Positions 26,158 to 35,007 of a stretch of DNA of 64,000 bases are shown one piece after another. The first letter of the stretch is position 1; each line of letters opens with the position of its first letter. This stretch comes from Flavobacterium lutivivi. Lineage in GTDB: Bacteria; Bacteroidota; Bacteroidia; Flavobacteriales; Flavobacteriaceae. The translations under genes and the position numbers were made by a program. The notes beneath the pieces are model-generated. The model saw only the letters and a list, made by a program, of their open reading frames with translations, did no database searches and was not told the origin of the DNA. The stretch lies in contig NZ_BMIM01000003.1 of assembly GCF_014642275.1 (NCBI RefSeq), positions 248,001 through 312,000 of the forward strand. The letters run 5' to 3'.

Positions 26158-27246
26158 ATGAGGAAGTTTTACCTTCTTTTTTTCTTTTTTTCTTTTGCTG
26201 TTTTTGGACAAAACAAAAATCCATTTGCTGTTGAGGTTTCTTTTCTAAGAGGAAATGCTTTGCCACATACCGAAGATATGTATCATTTGGTAAATGGTCA
26301 TCCAAATGGAGTGATGATTAATTTCTTGAAAAGAAGTGATGGCTCAAAGGAATGGCAAAGAGCTTATAATTATCCCGATTTTGGAGGATATTTTTTATAT
26401 CAAGATTTTAATAGTAAACCATTAGGAGTAAACTACTCGGTTGGTGCTTTATATAATTTTTATTTTCTCAATAGAAAACTTCAATTCAAATTATCTCAGG
26501 GAATAGCTTATACTACAAATCCTTATGACAAGGAAACCAACAGCAAAAACAAAGCTTTTGGAACTAGAGTAATGGCAAATACTAATATTGGTTTGAGCTA
26601 TGATAATCAAACTTTATTCAAAAATATTGGTTTCCATGCAGGTTTGCTTTTTACTCATTATTCTAATGGAAGAATAAAATCACCCAATAGCGGTATAAAT
26701 ACCTACTTGCTCAATCTTGGTTTCAATTATGATTTTACCAATGATTTGAAACGAAACACGGATTCAATTGCTGATACAAAAAGTTTTAAAGACAAAATTC
26801 ATTACAACTTTGTCTTGAGAACAGGAATAAATGAAAGCCCAATTATTAGAAGTGGTCAATATCCATTTTACCATTTTAGTTTTTATGCTGATAAACGAAT
26901 AAATAGAAAATCAGCTTTGCAACTAGGAACAGAATTGTTTTTGACGGAGTCTTTCAAAGAATATATCAAATATTTCTCAGTGGCATATCCTGAGAAAAAT
27001 ATTGATGCAAATACTGATTATAAAAGGATAGGATTATTTGTAGGTCATGAACTATTGATTAATAAAATATCGCTCGAGGCTCAAATAGGTTATTATGTTT
27101 ATCAACCTTTCAAAAAAGATATTCCGGTTTATGATAGAGTAGGTATGAAATACTATTTCAACAAAAATATTTTTGGAGGTTTTACAATAAAAACACATTT
27201 GTTCTTGGCTGAAGCGTTGGAGTTTGGCATTGGCTATAGATTATAA
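26158..27246 (+). CDS. Acyloxyacyl hydrolase / lipid A 3-O-deacylase (PagL-like)
   Basis: 362-aa outer-membrane protein with signal peptide (MRKFYLLFFFFSFAVFGQ). The C-terminal barrel carries the PagL catalytic pattern: FTHYSNGRIKSPNSGINTYLL, with His-x-Ser-Asn and the downstream PN-x-G. PagL removes a 3-O-linked acyl chain from lipid A. The protein is longer than Pseudomonas PagL because of an N-terminal extension (about 20-130) and a C-terminal segment after the active site, common in the Bacteroidetes forms annotated as acyloxyacyl hydrolases. Activity is inferred. The head-GIN gene follows 9 bp later. Confidence 0.8.
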   Translation: MRKFYLLFFFFSFAVFGQNKNPFAVEVSFLRGNALPHTEDMYHLVNGHPNGVMINFLKRSDGSKEWQRAYNYPDFGGYFLYQDFNSKPLGVNYSVGALYNFYFLNRKLQFKLSQGIAYTTNPYDKETNSKNKAFGTRVMANTNIGLSYDNQTLFKNIGFHAGLLFTHYSNGRIKSPNSGINTYLLNLGFNYDFTNDLKRNTDSIADTKSFKDKIHYNFVLRTGINESPIIRSGQYPFYHFSFYADKRINRKSALQLGTELFLTESFKEYIKYFSVAYPEKNIDANTDYKRIGLFVGHELLINKISLEAQIGYYVYQPFKKDIPVYDRVGMKYYFNKNIFGGFTIKTHLFLAEALEFGIGYRL

Positions 27247-27255
27247 GGTAAAGAG

Positions 27256-28005
27256 ATGAAAAAAATCAGTTTGTTATTAGTGACTTTTATATTATTGTTA
27301 GCTTGTGAAAAGCCCAGCGATTGTGTGGAAAGTTCTGGAGATTATATCACAAAAGATATTAGTGTCAATGCTTTTAATAAGATTAAAGTTTACAAAGGAA
27401 TAGAAGTTATTATTACTCAAGGCAACGAGTACAAAGTGCAAATACTTGCAGGCGAAAATTTTATCGATAACATTGAAGTCATTCAAAACGGAAACCAATT
27501 GATTTTTAAAGACCAAACCAGTTGTAATTGGGTTAGAGAATATGGTCAAACAAAGATTTATATAACCACACCTACACTCGAAGAGATATATTCTAAAACC
27601 GATAGAGACATCAGTACTAATGGAACGGTTACTTTTCCTAATCTTAGCATTCTATCCTTAGACAAAGACGCTGATGGTGAAGCTGGAGCAGGAACTGGAG
27701 ACTTTTATTTAACCGTTAATTGCCAAAACATTTCTATACATAACAATAATGTTTCACGTTTCTTTTTGAATGGAAATACTTTCAATGCCGATTTTAATTT
27801 CTATTTTGGAGATGGTAGAATAGAAGCACAAAACCTAATTGCTCAAAACATACACGTGTATCATCGAGGTTCAAACGATATGATTGTAAAACCAATAGAA
27901 AACATTAATGGTGTTTTGAATAGTACTGGAAATTTAATTTTAAAAAACGTTCCACCTATCGTTGATGTTCAAGAGTTGTATCAAGGAAGTGTGATTTATC
28001 CTTAA
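27256..28005 (+). CDS. Head-GIN domain lipoprotein (DUF2807)
   Basis: 249 aa with a lipoprotein leader (LLVTFILLLACEKPSDC, lipobox LLAC). The mature part is the DUF2807/head-GIN beta-helix: FNKIKVYKGIEVIITQGNEY, NIEVIQNGNQLIFKDQ, KIYITTPTLEEIYSKT, followed by right-handed solenoid-like strands to the end. Function is unknown; the family is widespread in Bacteroidetes envelopes. It is in an operon with the PagL-like gene, and converges on gldA with 41 bp between. Confidence 0.85.
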   Translation: MKKISLLLVTFILLLACEKPSDCVESSGDYITKDISVNAFNKIKVYKGIEVIITQGNEYKVQILAGENFIDNIEVIQNGNQLIFKDQTSCNWVREYGQTKIYITTPTLEEIYSKTDRDISTNGTVTFPNLSILSLDKDADGEAGAGTGDFYLTVNCQNISIHNNNVSRFFLNGNTFNADFNFYFGDGRIEAQNLIAQNIHVYHRGSNDMIVKPIENINGVLNSTGNLILKNVPPIVDVQELYQGSVIYP

Positions 28006-28046
28006 TTGAGTTTAAAAAAAATAGTGAATTTGCTAATCACTAATCA

Positions 28047-28946
28047 CTACTTCTTCGTTTTCTCTCTAAAAATTTGTTCTAGATTTTTATTTTTCAAAGT
28101 CAACTGAAGTGCACGTAAACCATTTTCTTGAGCAAAATCGAATACAGAAGAACGCATATCTTTTTCGGTTTCAAAAGTCAATTCCCAAACTTTATCATGT
28201 GTATTCTTAAAAGTTTTTAAATCTAAAAGTTTAGAAAGTAAAGTTTCATCAATTTCTTTATCAAATTCAACTTCAATAACTTGTTCAACTATCTCCGAAA
28301 CAAGCTTGTCTAGTTTTTTATCCGTTACAATTTTTCCATTGTTAATAATGATAACTCTATCACAAATGGCTTCCACTTCTTGCATGATGTGTGTGGAAAG
28401 AAAAACCGTTTTGTCTTTTCCAACATTCTTAATTACATTTCTAATTTCTACTAACTGATTTGGATCTAAGCCTGTTGTTGGTTCGTCCAAAATCAGCACA
28501 TCTGGATTGTGTAACATGGCAGAAGCCAAACCTACTCTTTGACGATAACCTTTAGAAAGTTGTCCAATTTTTTTGTGACTTTCTGGCGATAATCCTGTGA
28601 GTTGTATAACTTCTTCAACTCTCGATTTAGCAACTTTATACACATCAGCATTGAACTCTAAATATTCACGAACATACAAATCCAAATACAGCGGATTGTG
28701 TTCTGGTAAATAGCCAACCGATTGTTGTACGGCTTTTTGATTCTCAGAAACGTCATTATCATTTACCAATGCTTTTCCTTCGTCAGCAGCTATATAGGTA
28801 GTCAAAATTTTCATCAAAGTCGATTTTCCAGCGCCATTTGGACCAAGAAAACCAACAATTTCTCCTTTTTTCACAGAAAAAGAAACGTTATCCAATGCTT
28901 TTTGAGCACCATAATTTTTTGAAATATTTTGAACTTCTATTGACAT
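28047..28946 (-). CDS. gldA: GldA, ABC transporter ATP-binding subunit associated with gliding motility
   Basis: 299-aa ABC ATPase: Walker A GFLGPNGAGKSTLM, Q-loop VGYLPEHNPLYLDLYV, signature LSKGYRQRVGLASAMLH, Walker B VLILDEPTTGLDP and the switch His in VFLSTHIMQE. The start MSIEVQNISKNYGAQKALDNV and the C-terminal half fit GldA, which works with GldF and GldG in an ABC complex first linked to gliding in Flavobacterium johnsoniae. gldF and gldG are not adjacent. The best-supported assignment is GldA; a general ABC-2 exporter ATPase is the alternative. Confidence 0.82.
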   Translation of the reverse strand: MSIEVQNISKNYGAQKALDNVSFSVKKGEIVGFLGPNGAGKSTLMKILTTYIAADEGKALVNDNDVSENQKAVQQSVGYLPEHNPLYLDLYVREYLEFNADVYKVAKSRVEEVIQLTGLSPESHKKIGQLSKGYRQRVGLASAMLHNPDVLILDEPTTGLDPNQLVEIRNVIKNVGKDKTVFLSTHIMQEVEAICDRVIIINNGKIVTDKKLDKLVSEIVEQVIEVEFDKEIDETLLSKLLDLKTFKNTHDKVWELTFETEKDMRSSVFDFAQENGLRALQLTLKNKNLEQIFREKTKK

Positions 28947-28962
28947 GTAACTCTATTTTAAG

Positions 28963-28970
28963 CAAAAATA
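28963..28970 (-). promoter_or_regulatory. -7 element of gldA
   Basis: TATTTTTG on the minus strand, exact consensus, 16 nt before the ATG. Confidence 0.5.
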
Positions 28971-29037
28971 ATAAAATTTAACTATGAGACTATCTTAATT
29001 AAATTATAATAAAAGATTATTTTGTTTAATTATTTGT

Positions 29038-29045
29038 TACATTTG
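29038..29045 (+). promoter_or_regulatory. -7 element of the TetR-ABC1 operon
   Basis: TACATTTG, exact consensus, 19 nt before the ATG at 29065. It overlaps a palindrome at 29042-29054. Confidence 0.55.
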
Positions 29046-29054
29046 TTAAACAAA
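29042..29054 (+). promoter_or_regulatory. Candidate operator palindrome over the TetR-type gene promoter
   Basis: TTTGTT-A-AACAAA is a perfect 13-bp palindrome overlapping the -7 element and likely start site of a TetR-type regulator gene. Autorepression is a reasonable inference; many AT-rich palindromes occur by chance, so confidence is low. Confidence 0.35.
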
Positions 29055-29064
29055 ATAAATTATC

Positions 29065-29739
29065 ATGGCAAAGAAGAAAACAATTGAGATTAATAAAGAG
29101 ACTATTGTTAATTTCTATACAGATTATGTGCTAACCAATGGAAAAAGACCATATTCTATCTATGAGTTTGCAAAAAATAATAGCATAGAAGAAGTTGAGT
29201 TCTACAAGTATTTTGCCTCATTTGAAGCATTGGAAGAGCAATTCTTTTCAGATATGTTGCATTATACTCTTGAGTTATTGTCCAATACTCCTGAATATGA
29301 AAACTATGATGCTTCTCAAAAGTTATCTTGTTTTTATTTCACTTTCTTCGAAGTTGCCACAGCTAACAGAAGTTTTATAATGCATTTGTTGAAGAATGAA
29401 AAAATGCCATTCAAAAATCTAATGAAGCTAAAATCACTTCGAAAAGATTTCTTGTCTTATGTGAAAACCGTATTAGAAACTCCATATAAAATTGAAAATC
29501 AAAGGATAACAAATATTCAAAATCGTGTAGTTCATGAAGGAGCTTGGTTGCAATTCATGTCTATATTGAAATATTGGATGGAGGATACTTCTGCAAGTTT
29601 TGAAAAAACAGACGTTTTTATTGAAAAGTCGGTAAAAGCAAGTTTTGATATGGTTTATAATGTTCCGATTGAAAGCATTCTCGATTTTGGGAAATTTATA
29701 TGGAAAGAAAAATTTGGAAATTTTAATACTAATAAATGA
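29065..29739 (+). CDS. TetR/AcrR-family regulator (C-terminal domain class)
   Basis: 224 aa. The N-terminus (about 8-60) fits a TetR helix-turn-helix region: KETIVNFYTDYVLTNGKRPY, then IYEFAKNNSIEEVEFYKYF, with the FYKYF turn typical of TetR recognition helices. The remainder is an all-helical ligand or dimer domain with FYFTFFEVATANRSF and VVHEGAWLQFMSILKYW. Its stop overlaps the start of the ABC1 kinase gene by 4 bp (ATGA), indicating translational coupling. The ligand is unknown; control of the kinase gene and itself is inferred. Confidence 0.78.
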   Translation: MAKKKTIEINKETIVNFYTDYVLTNGKRPYSIYEFAKNNSIEEVEFYKYFASFEALEEQFFSDMLHYTLELLSNTPEYENYDASQKLSCFYFTFFEVATANRSFIMHLLKNEKMPFKNLMKLKSLRKDFLSYVKTVLETPYKIENQRITNIQNRVVHEGAWLQFMSILKYWMEDTSASFEKTDVFIEKSVKASFDMVYNVPIESILDFGKFIWKEKFGNFNTNK

Positions 29740-31043
29740 AGAAAATAGATTCAATTCCAACCAACAAAATGGAACGTGTAGCGAAATTAGTAACTACAGG
29801 TGTAAAAGTCGGTGGAAATTATTTAAAATATTACGGCGAAAAGGTTGTAAATCCTAGCTTGACCAAAGATAAACTTCATGAAAATAACGCTACCGATATC
29901 TATGATGGATTGAAAGAGTTGAAAGGCAGCGCACTGAAAGTAGCCCAAATGTTGAGCATGGAGAAAAATTTATTGCCGCAATCCTACGTGGAGAAATTTT
30001 CTTTGTCACAATTCTCTGTGCCGCCATTATCAGCTCCATTAGTTCGAAAAACTTTTAAAAATTATTTCAAAAAATATCCAGAAGAGTTGTTCGATGAATT
30101 TGCACCAGATTCTATAAATGCAGCAAGCATTGGCCAAGTCCATAAAGCAAAAAAACATGGTAAAGATTTGGCAGTAAAAATCCAATATCCAGGTGTTAGA
30201 GAGAGTATTAGTACTGATATTGCCTTGGTCAAACCTATTGCTATCAGAATGTTTAATCTTCAAGGAACATCCGACGAATATTTTCAAGAAGTAGAAGATA
30301 AATTGACTGAGGAAACAGATTATAAGCTGGAACTTCAGCAAAGTGAAGCCGTTCGTAAAGAATGTGAAATTATTGAAAACCTAAAATTTCCAAGTTATTA
30401 TCCGGAGTTATCTTCCGATAAAATTATAACTATGGATTGGATGAAAGGTGTTCATTTATCAGAGTTTTGTAAAAAAGAAACTTCTCAAGAAAAAAGAAAC
30501 AAAGTTGGGCAAACACTTTGGAATTTTTATATGTTTCAAATGCACCAATTAAAAAAATTTCATGCTGATCCACATCCAGGAAATTTTTTAGTAGATGATG
30601 AAGCCAATTTAATTGCTATCGATTTTGGTTGTATGAAGCAAATTCCTGATACGTTTTATAAACCTTATTTTGAAGTTTCTTCTCCAAGTTCATTGTCTGA
30701 TATGGATTATTTCAAAAAGAAATTATATGAATTAGAAATATTAAAATCAACTGATAGTCCAAAAGAAATTGAGTTTTTTACAGCGATGTTTCATGAATTG
30801 CTGACCGTTTTTACCGAACCTATTCACAAACCCGAATTTGATTTTGCTAATCCAGAATTTTTCGGAAAAATAGCGGCATTAAGCGAAAAGTTTGCCAATG
30901 ACAAGCAATTACGAAAAATGAATGGAAATAGAGGTTCAAAACATTTCATTTATGTAAACCGAACTTTTTTTGGCTTATACAATTTGATGTTTGATATCAA
31001 AGCAAAAATAAAAATCAACGATTTTGAAAAATATTTATCATAA
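29736..31043 (+). CDS. ABC1/UbiB (AarF) family atypical kinase
   Basis: 435 aa. ABC1 landmarks: [14 protein letters not shown] (the KxGQ motif, here KVAQ), [24 protein letters not shown] with the ATP-contacting Lys, [15 protein letters not shown] with catalytic residues, and IAIDFGCM. The family supports quinone and lipid metabolism in other bacteria; in a menaquinone organism the role is uncertain. No C-terminal transmembrane pair is evident. Its last 20 bp overlap the small DUF2256 gene, so the whole TetR-kinase-photolyase run may be read as one transcript. Confidence 0.9.
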   Translation: MKKIDSIPTNKMERVAKLVTTGVKVGGNYLKYYGEKVVNPSLTKDKLHENNATDIYDGLKELKGSALKVAQMLSMEKNLLPQSYVEKFSLSQFSVPPLSAPLVRKTFKNYFKKYPEELFDEFAPDSINAASIGQVHKAKKHGKDLAVKIQYPGVRESISTDIALVKPIAIRMFNLQGTSDEYFQEVEDKLTEETDYKLELQQSEAVRKECEIIENLKFPSYYPELSSDKIITMDWMKGVHLSEFCKKETSQEKRNKVGQTLWNFYMFQMHQLKKFHADPHPGNFLVDDEANLIAIDFGCMKQIPDTFYKPYFEVSSPSSLSDMDYFKKKLYELEILKSTDSPKEIEFFTAMFHELLTVFTEPIHKPEFDFANPEFFGKIAALSEKFANDKQLRKMNGNRGSKHFIYVNRTFFGLYNLMFDIKAKIKINDFEKYLS

Positions 31044-31173
31044 AGGGAATAAATCTTACTTGCCTAGTAAAATTTGTGTCACTTGTGAAAAGCCATTTTC
31101 ATGGAGAAAGAAATGGGAGAAAAATTGGGAAGAAGTAAAATATTGTAGCGATGCTTGCAGAAAAAGGAAATAA
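31024..31173 (+). CDS. DUF2256 small zinc-ribbon protein (TTG start)
   Basis: A 49-residue gene with a TTG start at 31024 that overlaps the ABC1 gene by 20 bp and the cryptochrome gene by 23 bp. The product carries [20 protein letters not shown], then [20 protein letters not shown]: two Cys pairs (CxxC and CxxxC) around a Trp-rich core, the DUF2256 pattern. The family signature KGNK-x2-LPSKIC lies upstream of an in-frame TTG at 31060, which argues for the earlier start. No ATG exists in frame. DUF2256 proteins are regularly found beside photolyase genes; the role is unknown. Confidence 0.82.
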   Translation: MKNIYHKGNKSYLPSKICVTCEKPFSWRKKWEKNWEEVKYCSDACRKRK

Positions 31174-33988
31174 AAAAATCATTTGGTTCAGAAATAATCT
31201 TCGAACACATGATGCTGCTTTTTGGAAACATATTCAAGAAGAAGATGATGTAGTCGGGATATTTTGTATTGAACCAACATGGTTTGAAAAAACTCCTTTT
31301 GGCTGGAAAAAAATGGAATTTTTTCGGGCGCAATTTTTATTGGAAACGTTGTCAGATTTGAAACAAAAATTAGAAAAAGCGGGTATAAAATTCTATGCTT
31401 TTCAAGAAACTGCGCATCAAGTTTTTAAAAAAATCCATCAAGTTTTTCCTTTTCAAACCATCATTACACAATATGAATGGACATCTGAGGAAGTTGAAAT
31501 TGAACAAAAAATTAAGACTAATTTTCCAGAAGCAGAATGGATTTACACTTTTGATCAGTTTTTAATTGAACCTTCTGATTTGCCTTTTTCAATTGAAAAT
31601 CTACCAGATGTTTTTACGGTTTATCGAAAAAAAGTTGAGGAAAAATGGCTTGTAAAAGACGAAGTTTCAAAACCGGCGATAAATTTTAAAACTATAAATC
31701 TTCCATTTTCTTCAAATATTCCTTCATTAGAAGCACTTGGTTATGAGACAATTTCAATTGATGAAAGAACGGCATTTCCTTGCAAAGGTGGAGAAACACA
31801 AGCTTTACAACACTTGAAAGAATACATTTGGGAACATCAACAAATTACAACCTATAAAAAAACCAGAAATGAATTAGTTGGTGTTCAATACAGTACAAAA
31901 TTTTCGCCTTGGTTAGCTAATGGTTCTTTGTCGGCCAGAAGAATATATCATGAGGTTAGAAAATTTGAACAAGAAGTTCTTGAAAATGAATCCACCTATT
32001 GGGTATTATTTGAGTTGCTTTGGCGTGATTTTTTTAAATGTGTTAGTTTAAAATATGGAAATAAATTATTCCATTTATCAGGTGTTTTGAATAAAAAATA
32101 CAATTGGAATTCTAATGAAAAAATCATTAATGATTGGATAAACGGAAAAACAAAATATGATTTTGTCAACGCCAACATGTTGGAATTAAAACACACAGGT
32201 TGGATGAGTAATCGTGGCAGACAAAACGTTGCCAGTTATTTTGCCAAAGAAATGGAACAAGATTGGCGAATTGGTGCAAGTTATTTTGAAGCTTATCTTA
32301 TAGATTATGATGTGCATTCCAATTATGGAAATTGGAATTATTTAGCTGGCGTTGGTAATGATCCAAGAGATAGAAAATTCAACATTGAACTACAAGCAAA
32401 AAATTACGATGAATTTTATGTTTTTAGAAATCTTTGGTTAACTAAAAAAAACGGTAGAATTATGATTTTACGTTTGATATTAGGTGACCAATTGAATAGT
32501 CAACATTCTTGGTTTCAGGAAAAAAATCAATCGCATTATTTATATGTGATGATGGAAATACAATCAGAAACAAATTATGTGTTGCATCATCATCAAAAGA
32601 TAGTCGCTTTTTTTTCCGCCATGCGAAATTTTGCGGAAGAATTAAAAACCAAAGGAATGCAGGTCTTTTATTTTAAGATAAATGCGCAAGAAAATCAACA
32701 ATCATTCGAGAAAAATATTGAGTATTTGCAAAATAAATTTTCGATTGAAGGGTTACACTATCAATTGCCAGATGAATTTAGATTATATCATGAATTCAAA
32801 AAATTCAAATCAATTTTTTCCTTTGAAGTAAAAGCTTTTGATACCGAACATTTTTATTGTAGTCTAAACGAAATTGCCGATTTAGGAAAGGATAAAAAAT
32901 ATTTTTTACTCGAAAATTTTTATCGCCACTTGAGAAAAAAGCATCAAGTTTTAGTAGTTAACGATAAACCTTTTGGTGGGAAATGGAATTTTGATGCCGA
33001 GAATAGAAACAAATGGAAAAATGAAGTTCCAATTACTGAATATTTACAATTTGGAAATGATGTTTCAGCAATAGTAAATGATTTAGAAGAAAAAAAAATC
33101 AACACTTTCGGGAAAAAAGTCAAGGTTTCAAATTATCCAAAATCAAGAGCACAAGCTTTAGCACAACTGTCTTATTTTTTTGAGAATTTATTGCCCCATT
33201 TTGGAACCTATCAAGATGCCATGCATACTGATGAAAAGATGTTGTTTCACTCCAATCTATCTTTTGCGATGAATGTGAAAATGATTTGTCCAAAAGAAGT
33301 GGTTCAAGCTACTGAAAATTATTTTTATCATAATCAAGAAAAAATTGCTGTCTCACAAGTTGAAGGTTTTATTCGTCAAATTTTAGGTTGGCGAGAATAT
33401 GTTAGAATGGTGTATTGGAATACTTATAAAGAAATGAAACCCAGCAACTATTTGGAACACAAAAAATCATTACCATCCGTTTTTTGGACTGGAAATTCAA
33501 AAATGAATTGTGTTGCTCATTGTGCTCAAAATTCTTTAGACAATGCCTATGCACATCACATACAACGATTGATGGTTTTAGGAAATTATGCATTGCTCAT
33601 GGAAACTCATCCAGATGAAGTTGATGCATGGTATTTGGGCGTTTATGTTGATGCTATAGAATGGGTACAATTGCCCAATACAAGAGGAATGAGCCAGTAT
33701 GCCGATGGAGGAATTGCAGCAACGAAACCATACATTTCTTCAGCAAATTACATTGATAAAATGAGCGATTATTGTACGACTTGTACCTATGATAAAAAAA
33801 CAAAAACCGAAGAAAACAGTTGCCCATTCAACAGTTTATACTGGCATTTTTTAGATAAAAATAGAACCAAATTTGAAAATAATCAACGGATGAAAATGAT
33901 GTATGCTTTGTTGAATAAAATGGATAAAAATGAACTAGCAAAAGTCAATCAAAGAGCCAATTTTTTAATTGAAAATAGAAATTGCTAA
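31151..33988 (+). CDS. Fusion of DASH cryptochrome and Fe-S (6-4)-type photolyase-related protein
   Basis: 945 aa in one frame. Residues 1-430 are a DASH cryptochrome: [15 protein letters not shown], the FAD-domain [25 protein letters not shown] and [14 protein letters not shown]. Residues 438-945 are a photolyase-related (CPRP/PhrB) protein beginning [18 protein letters not shown], with [18 protein letters not shown] and four Cys at 787, 875, 878 and 891, whose spacing (88, 3, 13) equals the 4Fe-4S ligands of Agrobacterium PhrB. Elsewhere these are separate genes. The join is an A8 run (32444-32451): losing one A makes a TGA overlap ATG 32462 (ATGA); gaining one gives an immediate TAG. Confidence 0.9.
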   Translation: MLAEKGNKKIIWFRNNLRTHDAAFWKHIQEEDDVVGIFCIEPTWFEKTPFGWKKMEFFRAQFLLETLSDLKQKLEKAGIKFYAFQETAHQVFKKIHQVFPFQTIITQYEWTSEEVEIEQKIKTNFPEAEWIYTFDQFLIEPSDLPFSIENLPDVFTVYRKKVEEKWLVKDEVSKPAINFKTINLPFSSNIPSLEALGYETISIDERTAFPCKGGETQALQHLKEYIWEHQQITTYKKTRNELVGVQYSTKFSPWLANGSLSARRIYHEVRKFEQEVLENESTYWVLFELLWRDFFKCVSLKYGNKLFHLSGVLNKKYNWNSNEKIINDWINGKTKYDFVNANMLELKHTGWMSNRGRQNVASYFAKEMEQDWRIGASYFEAYLIDYDVHSNYGNWNYLAGVGNDPRDRKFNIELQAKNYDEFYVFRNLWLTKKNGRIMILRLILGDQLNSQHSWFQEKNQSHYLYVMMEIQSETNYVLHHHQKIVAFFSAMRNFAEELKTKGMQVFYFKINAQENQQSFEKNIEYLQNKFSIEGLHYQLPDEFRLYHEFKKFKSIFSFEVKAFDTEHFYCSLNEIADLGKDKKYFLLENFYRHLRKKHQVLVVNDKPFGGKWNFDAENRNKWKNEVPITEYLQFGNDVSAIVNDLEEKKINTFGKKVKVSNYPKSRAQALAQLSYFFENLLPHFGTYQDAMHTDEKMLFHSNLSFAMNVKMICPKEVVQATENYFYHNQEKIAVSQVEGFIRQILGWREYVRMVYWNTYKEMKPSNYLEHKKSLPSVFWTGNSKMNCVAHCAQNSLDNAYAHHIQRLMVLGNYALLMETHPDEVDAWYLGVYVDAIEWVQLPNTRGMSQYADGGIAATKPYISSANYIDKMSDYCTTCTYDKKTKTEENSCPFNSLYWHFLDKNRTKFENNQRMKMMYALLNKMDKNELAKVNQRANFLIENRNC

Positions 33989-33993
33989 AATTT

Positions 33994-34305
33994 ATGAGCT
34001 TAGAAAAAATTATATCACCAAGAAGTAACAATACTTTATCGGAAGCCGAAATTGACAGAATTATTGAAATGGCTTGGGAAGACAGAACACCATTTGAAGC
34101 CATTGAATATCAATTTTGTTTACCTGAAAAAGAAGTTATTCAATTGATGAGAAAAGAATTGAAGCGTTCGTCATTTAATCTTTGGCGAAAAAGAGTAAAT
34201 TCTGGTGTAAGTCAAAAGCATTTGCAAAAACGAAATCCAGAAATTAACCGATTTAAATGCGCTTTGCAAAGACAAATTACAGGGAATAAGATATCAAAAA
34301 GATAA
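33994..34305 (+). CDS. TIGR03643 family protein
   Basis: 103-aa protein matching the TIGR03643 family: LSEAEIDRIIEMAWEDRTPF, EAIEYQFCLPEKEVIQLMR, LKRSSFNLWRKRVNSGVSQK. The first half looks like a helix-turn-helix (sigma-like), the second is basic (KRNPEINRFKCALQRQ), so nucleic-acid binding is possible but unproven. It belongs to the set of small proteins that travel with photolyase genes, together with DUF2256. The ATG at 33994 is chosen over a TTG at 33982 that would overlap the cryptochrome stop. Confidence 0.85.
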   Translation: MSLEKIISPRSNNTLSEAEIDRIIEMAWEDRTPFEAIEYQFCLPEKEVIQLMRKELKRSSFNLWRKRVNSGVSQKHLQKRNPEINRFKCALQRQITGNKISKR

Positions 34306-34311
34306 AAAGCT

Positions 34312-34995
34312 ATGAAGAAAATTTTAATTATTGGTGGAAGTAAAGGAATATCAAAGGAAGTTGTAAAACAACTTTCTGAAAAAGGAGATTTTTGTTATGT
34401 CATTTCAAGAACTGCTCCAGATTTTGCTTTCAATGGAACTCATTTCGCGCTAAACGCATTAACTGATGAATTGCCAGCTATAGAAAGTTTGGATGGTTTA
34501 GTATATGGAATTGGAACAATTAATTTAAAGCCTTTTAATCGTCTAAACGCAGAAGATTTTCAAAATGATTGGCAGGTGAATGTGATGGGTGCAGTGAAAA
34601 TTATCCAGCATTATTTACCTCAGTTAAAAAATGCAGAACAAGCGAGTATTGTAATGTTTAGTTCTGTAGCAGCTCAAAGAGGAATGCCTTTTCATGCCAG
34701 CATTGGTGCAGCAAAAGGCGCAGTAGAAGGTTTGGTAAAAAGTTTAGCAGCAGAATTAGTTCCAAAAATTCGTGTTAATGCAATTGCACCTTCAATAGTT
34801 GATACACCACTTGCTGCTGGAATTTTAAGAAATGATACTATCAAAGAAAATATGGTAGCTAAGCATCCGCTTAAGCGAATTTTGCAACCACAAGATGTGG
34901 CAAAAACTACTGTTTTTCTTTTAGGAGAAGAATCTAATGGAATTACAGGACAAATATTTATTCAAGATAACGGTCTGATTTCTATCAGCAACTAA
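34312..34995 (+). CDS. Short-chain dehydrogenase/reductase-like protein lacking the catalytic Tyr
   Basis: 227 aa with a Rossmann start IIGGSKGISKEVVKQLSEKG, the strand-4 Asn region LDGLVYGIGTINLKPF, the catalytic-Ser equivalent VMFSSVAAQRG and VNAIAPSIVDTPLA. At the YxxxK site the sequence is HASIGAAKGAVEGL: the Lys is present but the Tyr position is Ile. Either the catalytic centre differs or the protein is a binding or structural member. I recall the same HASI-x-AAK form in homologues near photolyases. It lies between TIGR03643 (6 bp) and folE (12 bp). A pterin-related substrate is conceivable but not shown. Confidence 0.85.
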   Translation: MKKILIIGGSKGISKEVVKQLSEKGDFCYVISRTAPDFAFNGTHFALNALTDELPAIESLDGLVYGIGTINLKPFNRLNAEDFQNDWQVNVMGAVKIIQHYLPQLKNAEQASIVMFSSVAAQRGMPFHASIGAAKGAVEGLVKSLAAELVPKIRVNAIAPSIVDTPLAAGILRNDTIKENMVAKHPLKRILQPQDVAKTTVFLLGEESNGITGQIFIQDNGLISISN

Positions 34996-35007
34996 AAATA
35001 AAAAGCT

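Noticed and set aside
28020-28046. AGTGA/TCACT hairpin between the GIN lipoprotein gene and gldA
   Set aside because: Five-bp stem with repeated right arms and no T tract; too weak to call a terminator.
26158-28946. An anti-phage defence or toxin system in the envelope/gld region
   Set aside because: All genes match known envelope or transporter families; no defence signature seen.
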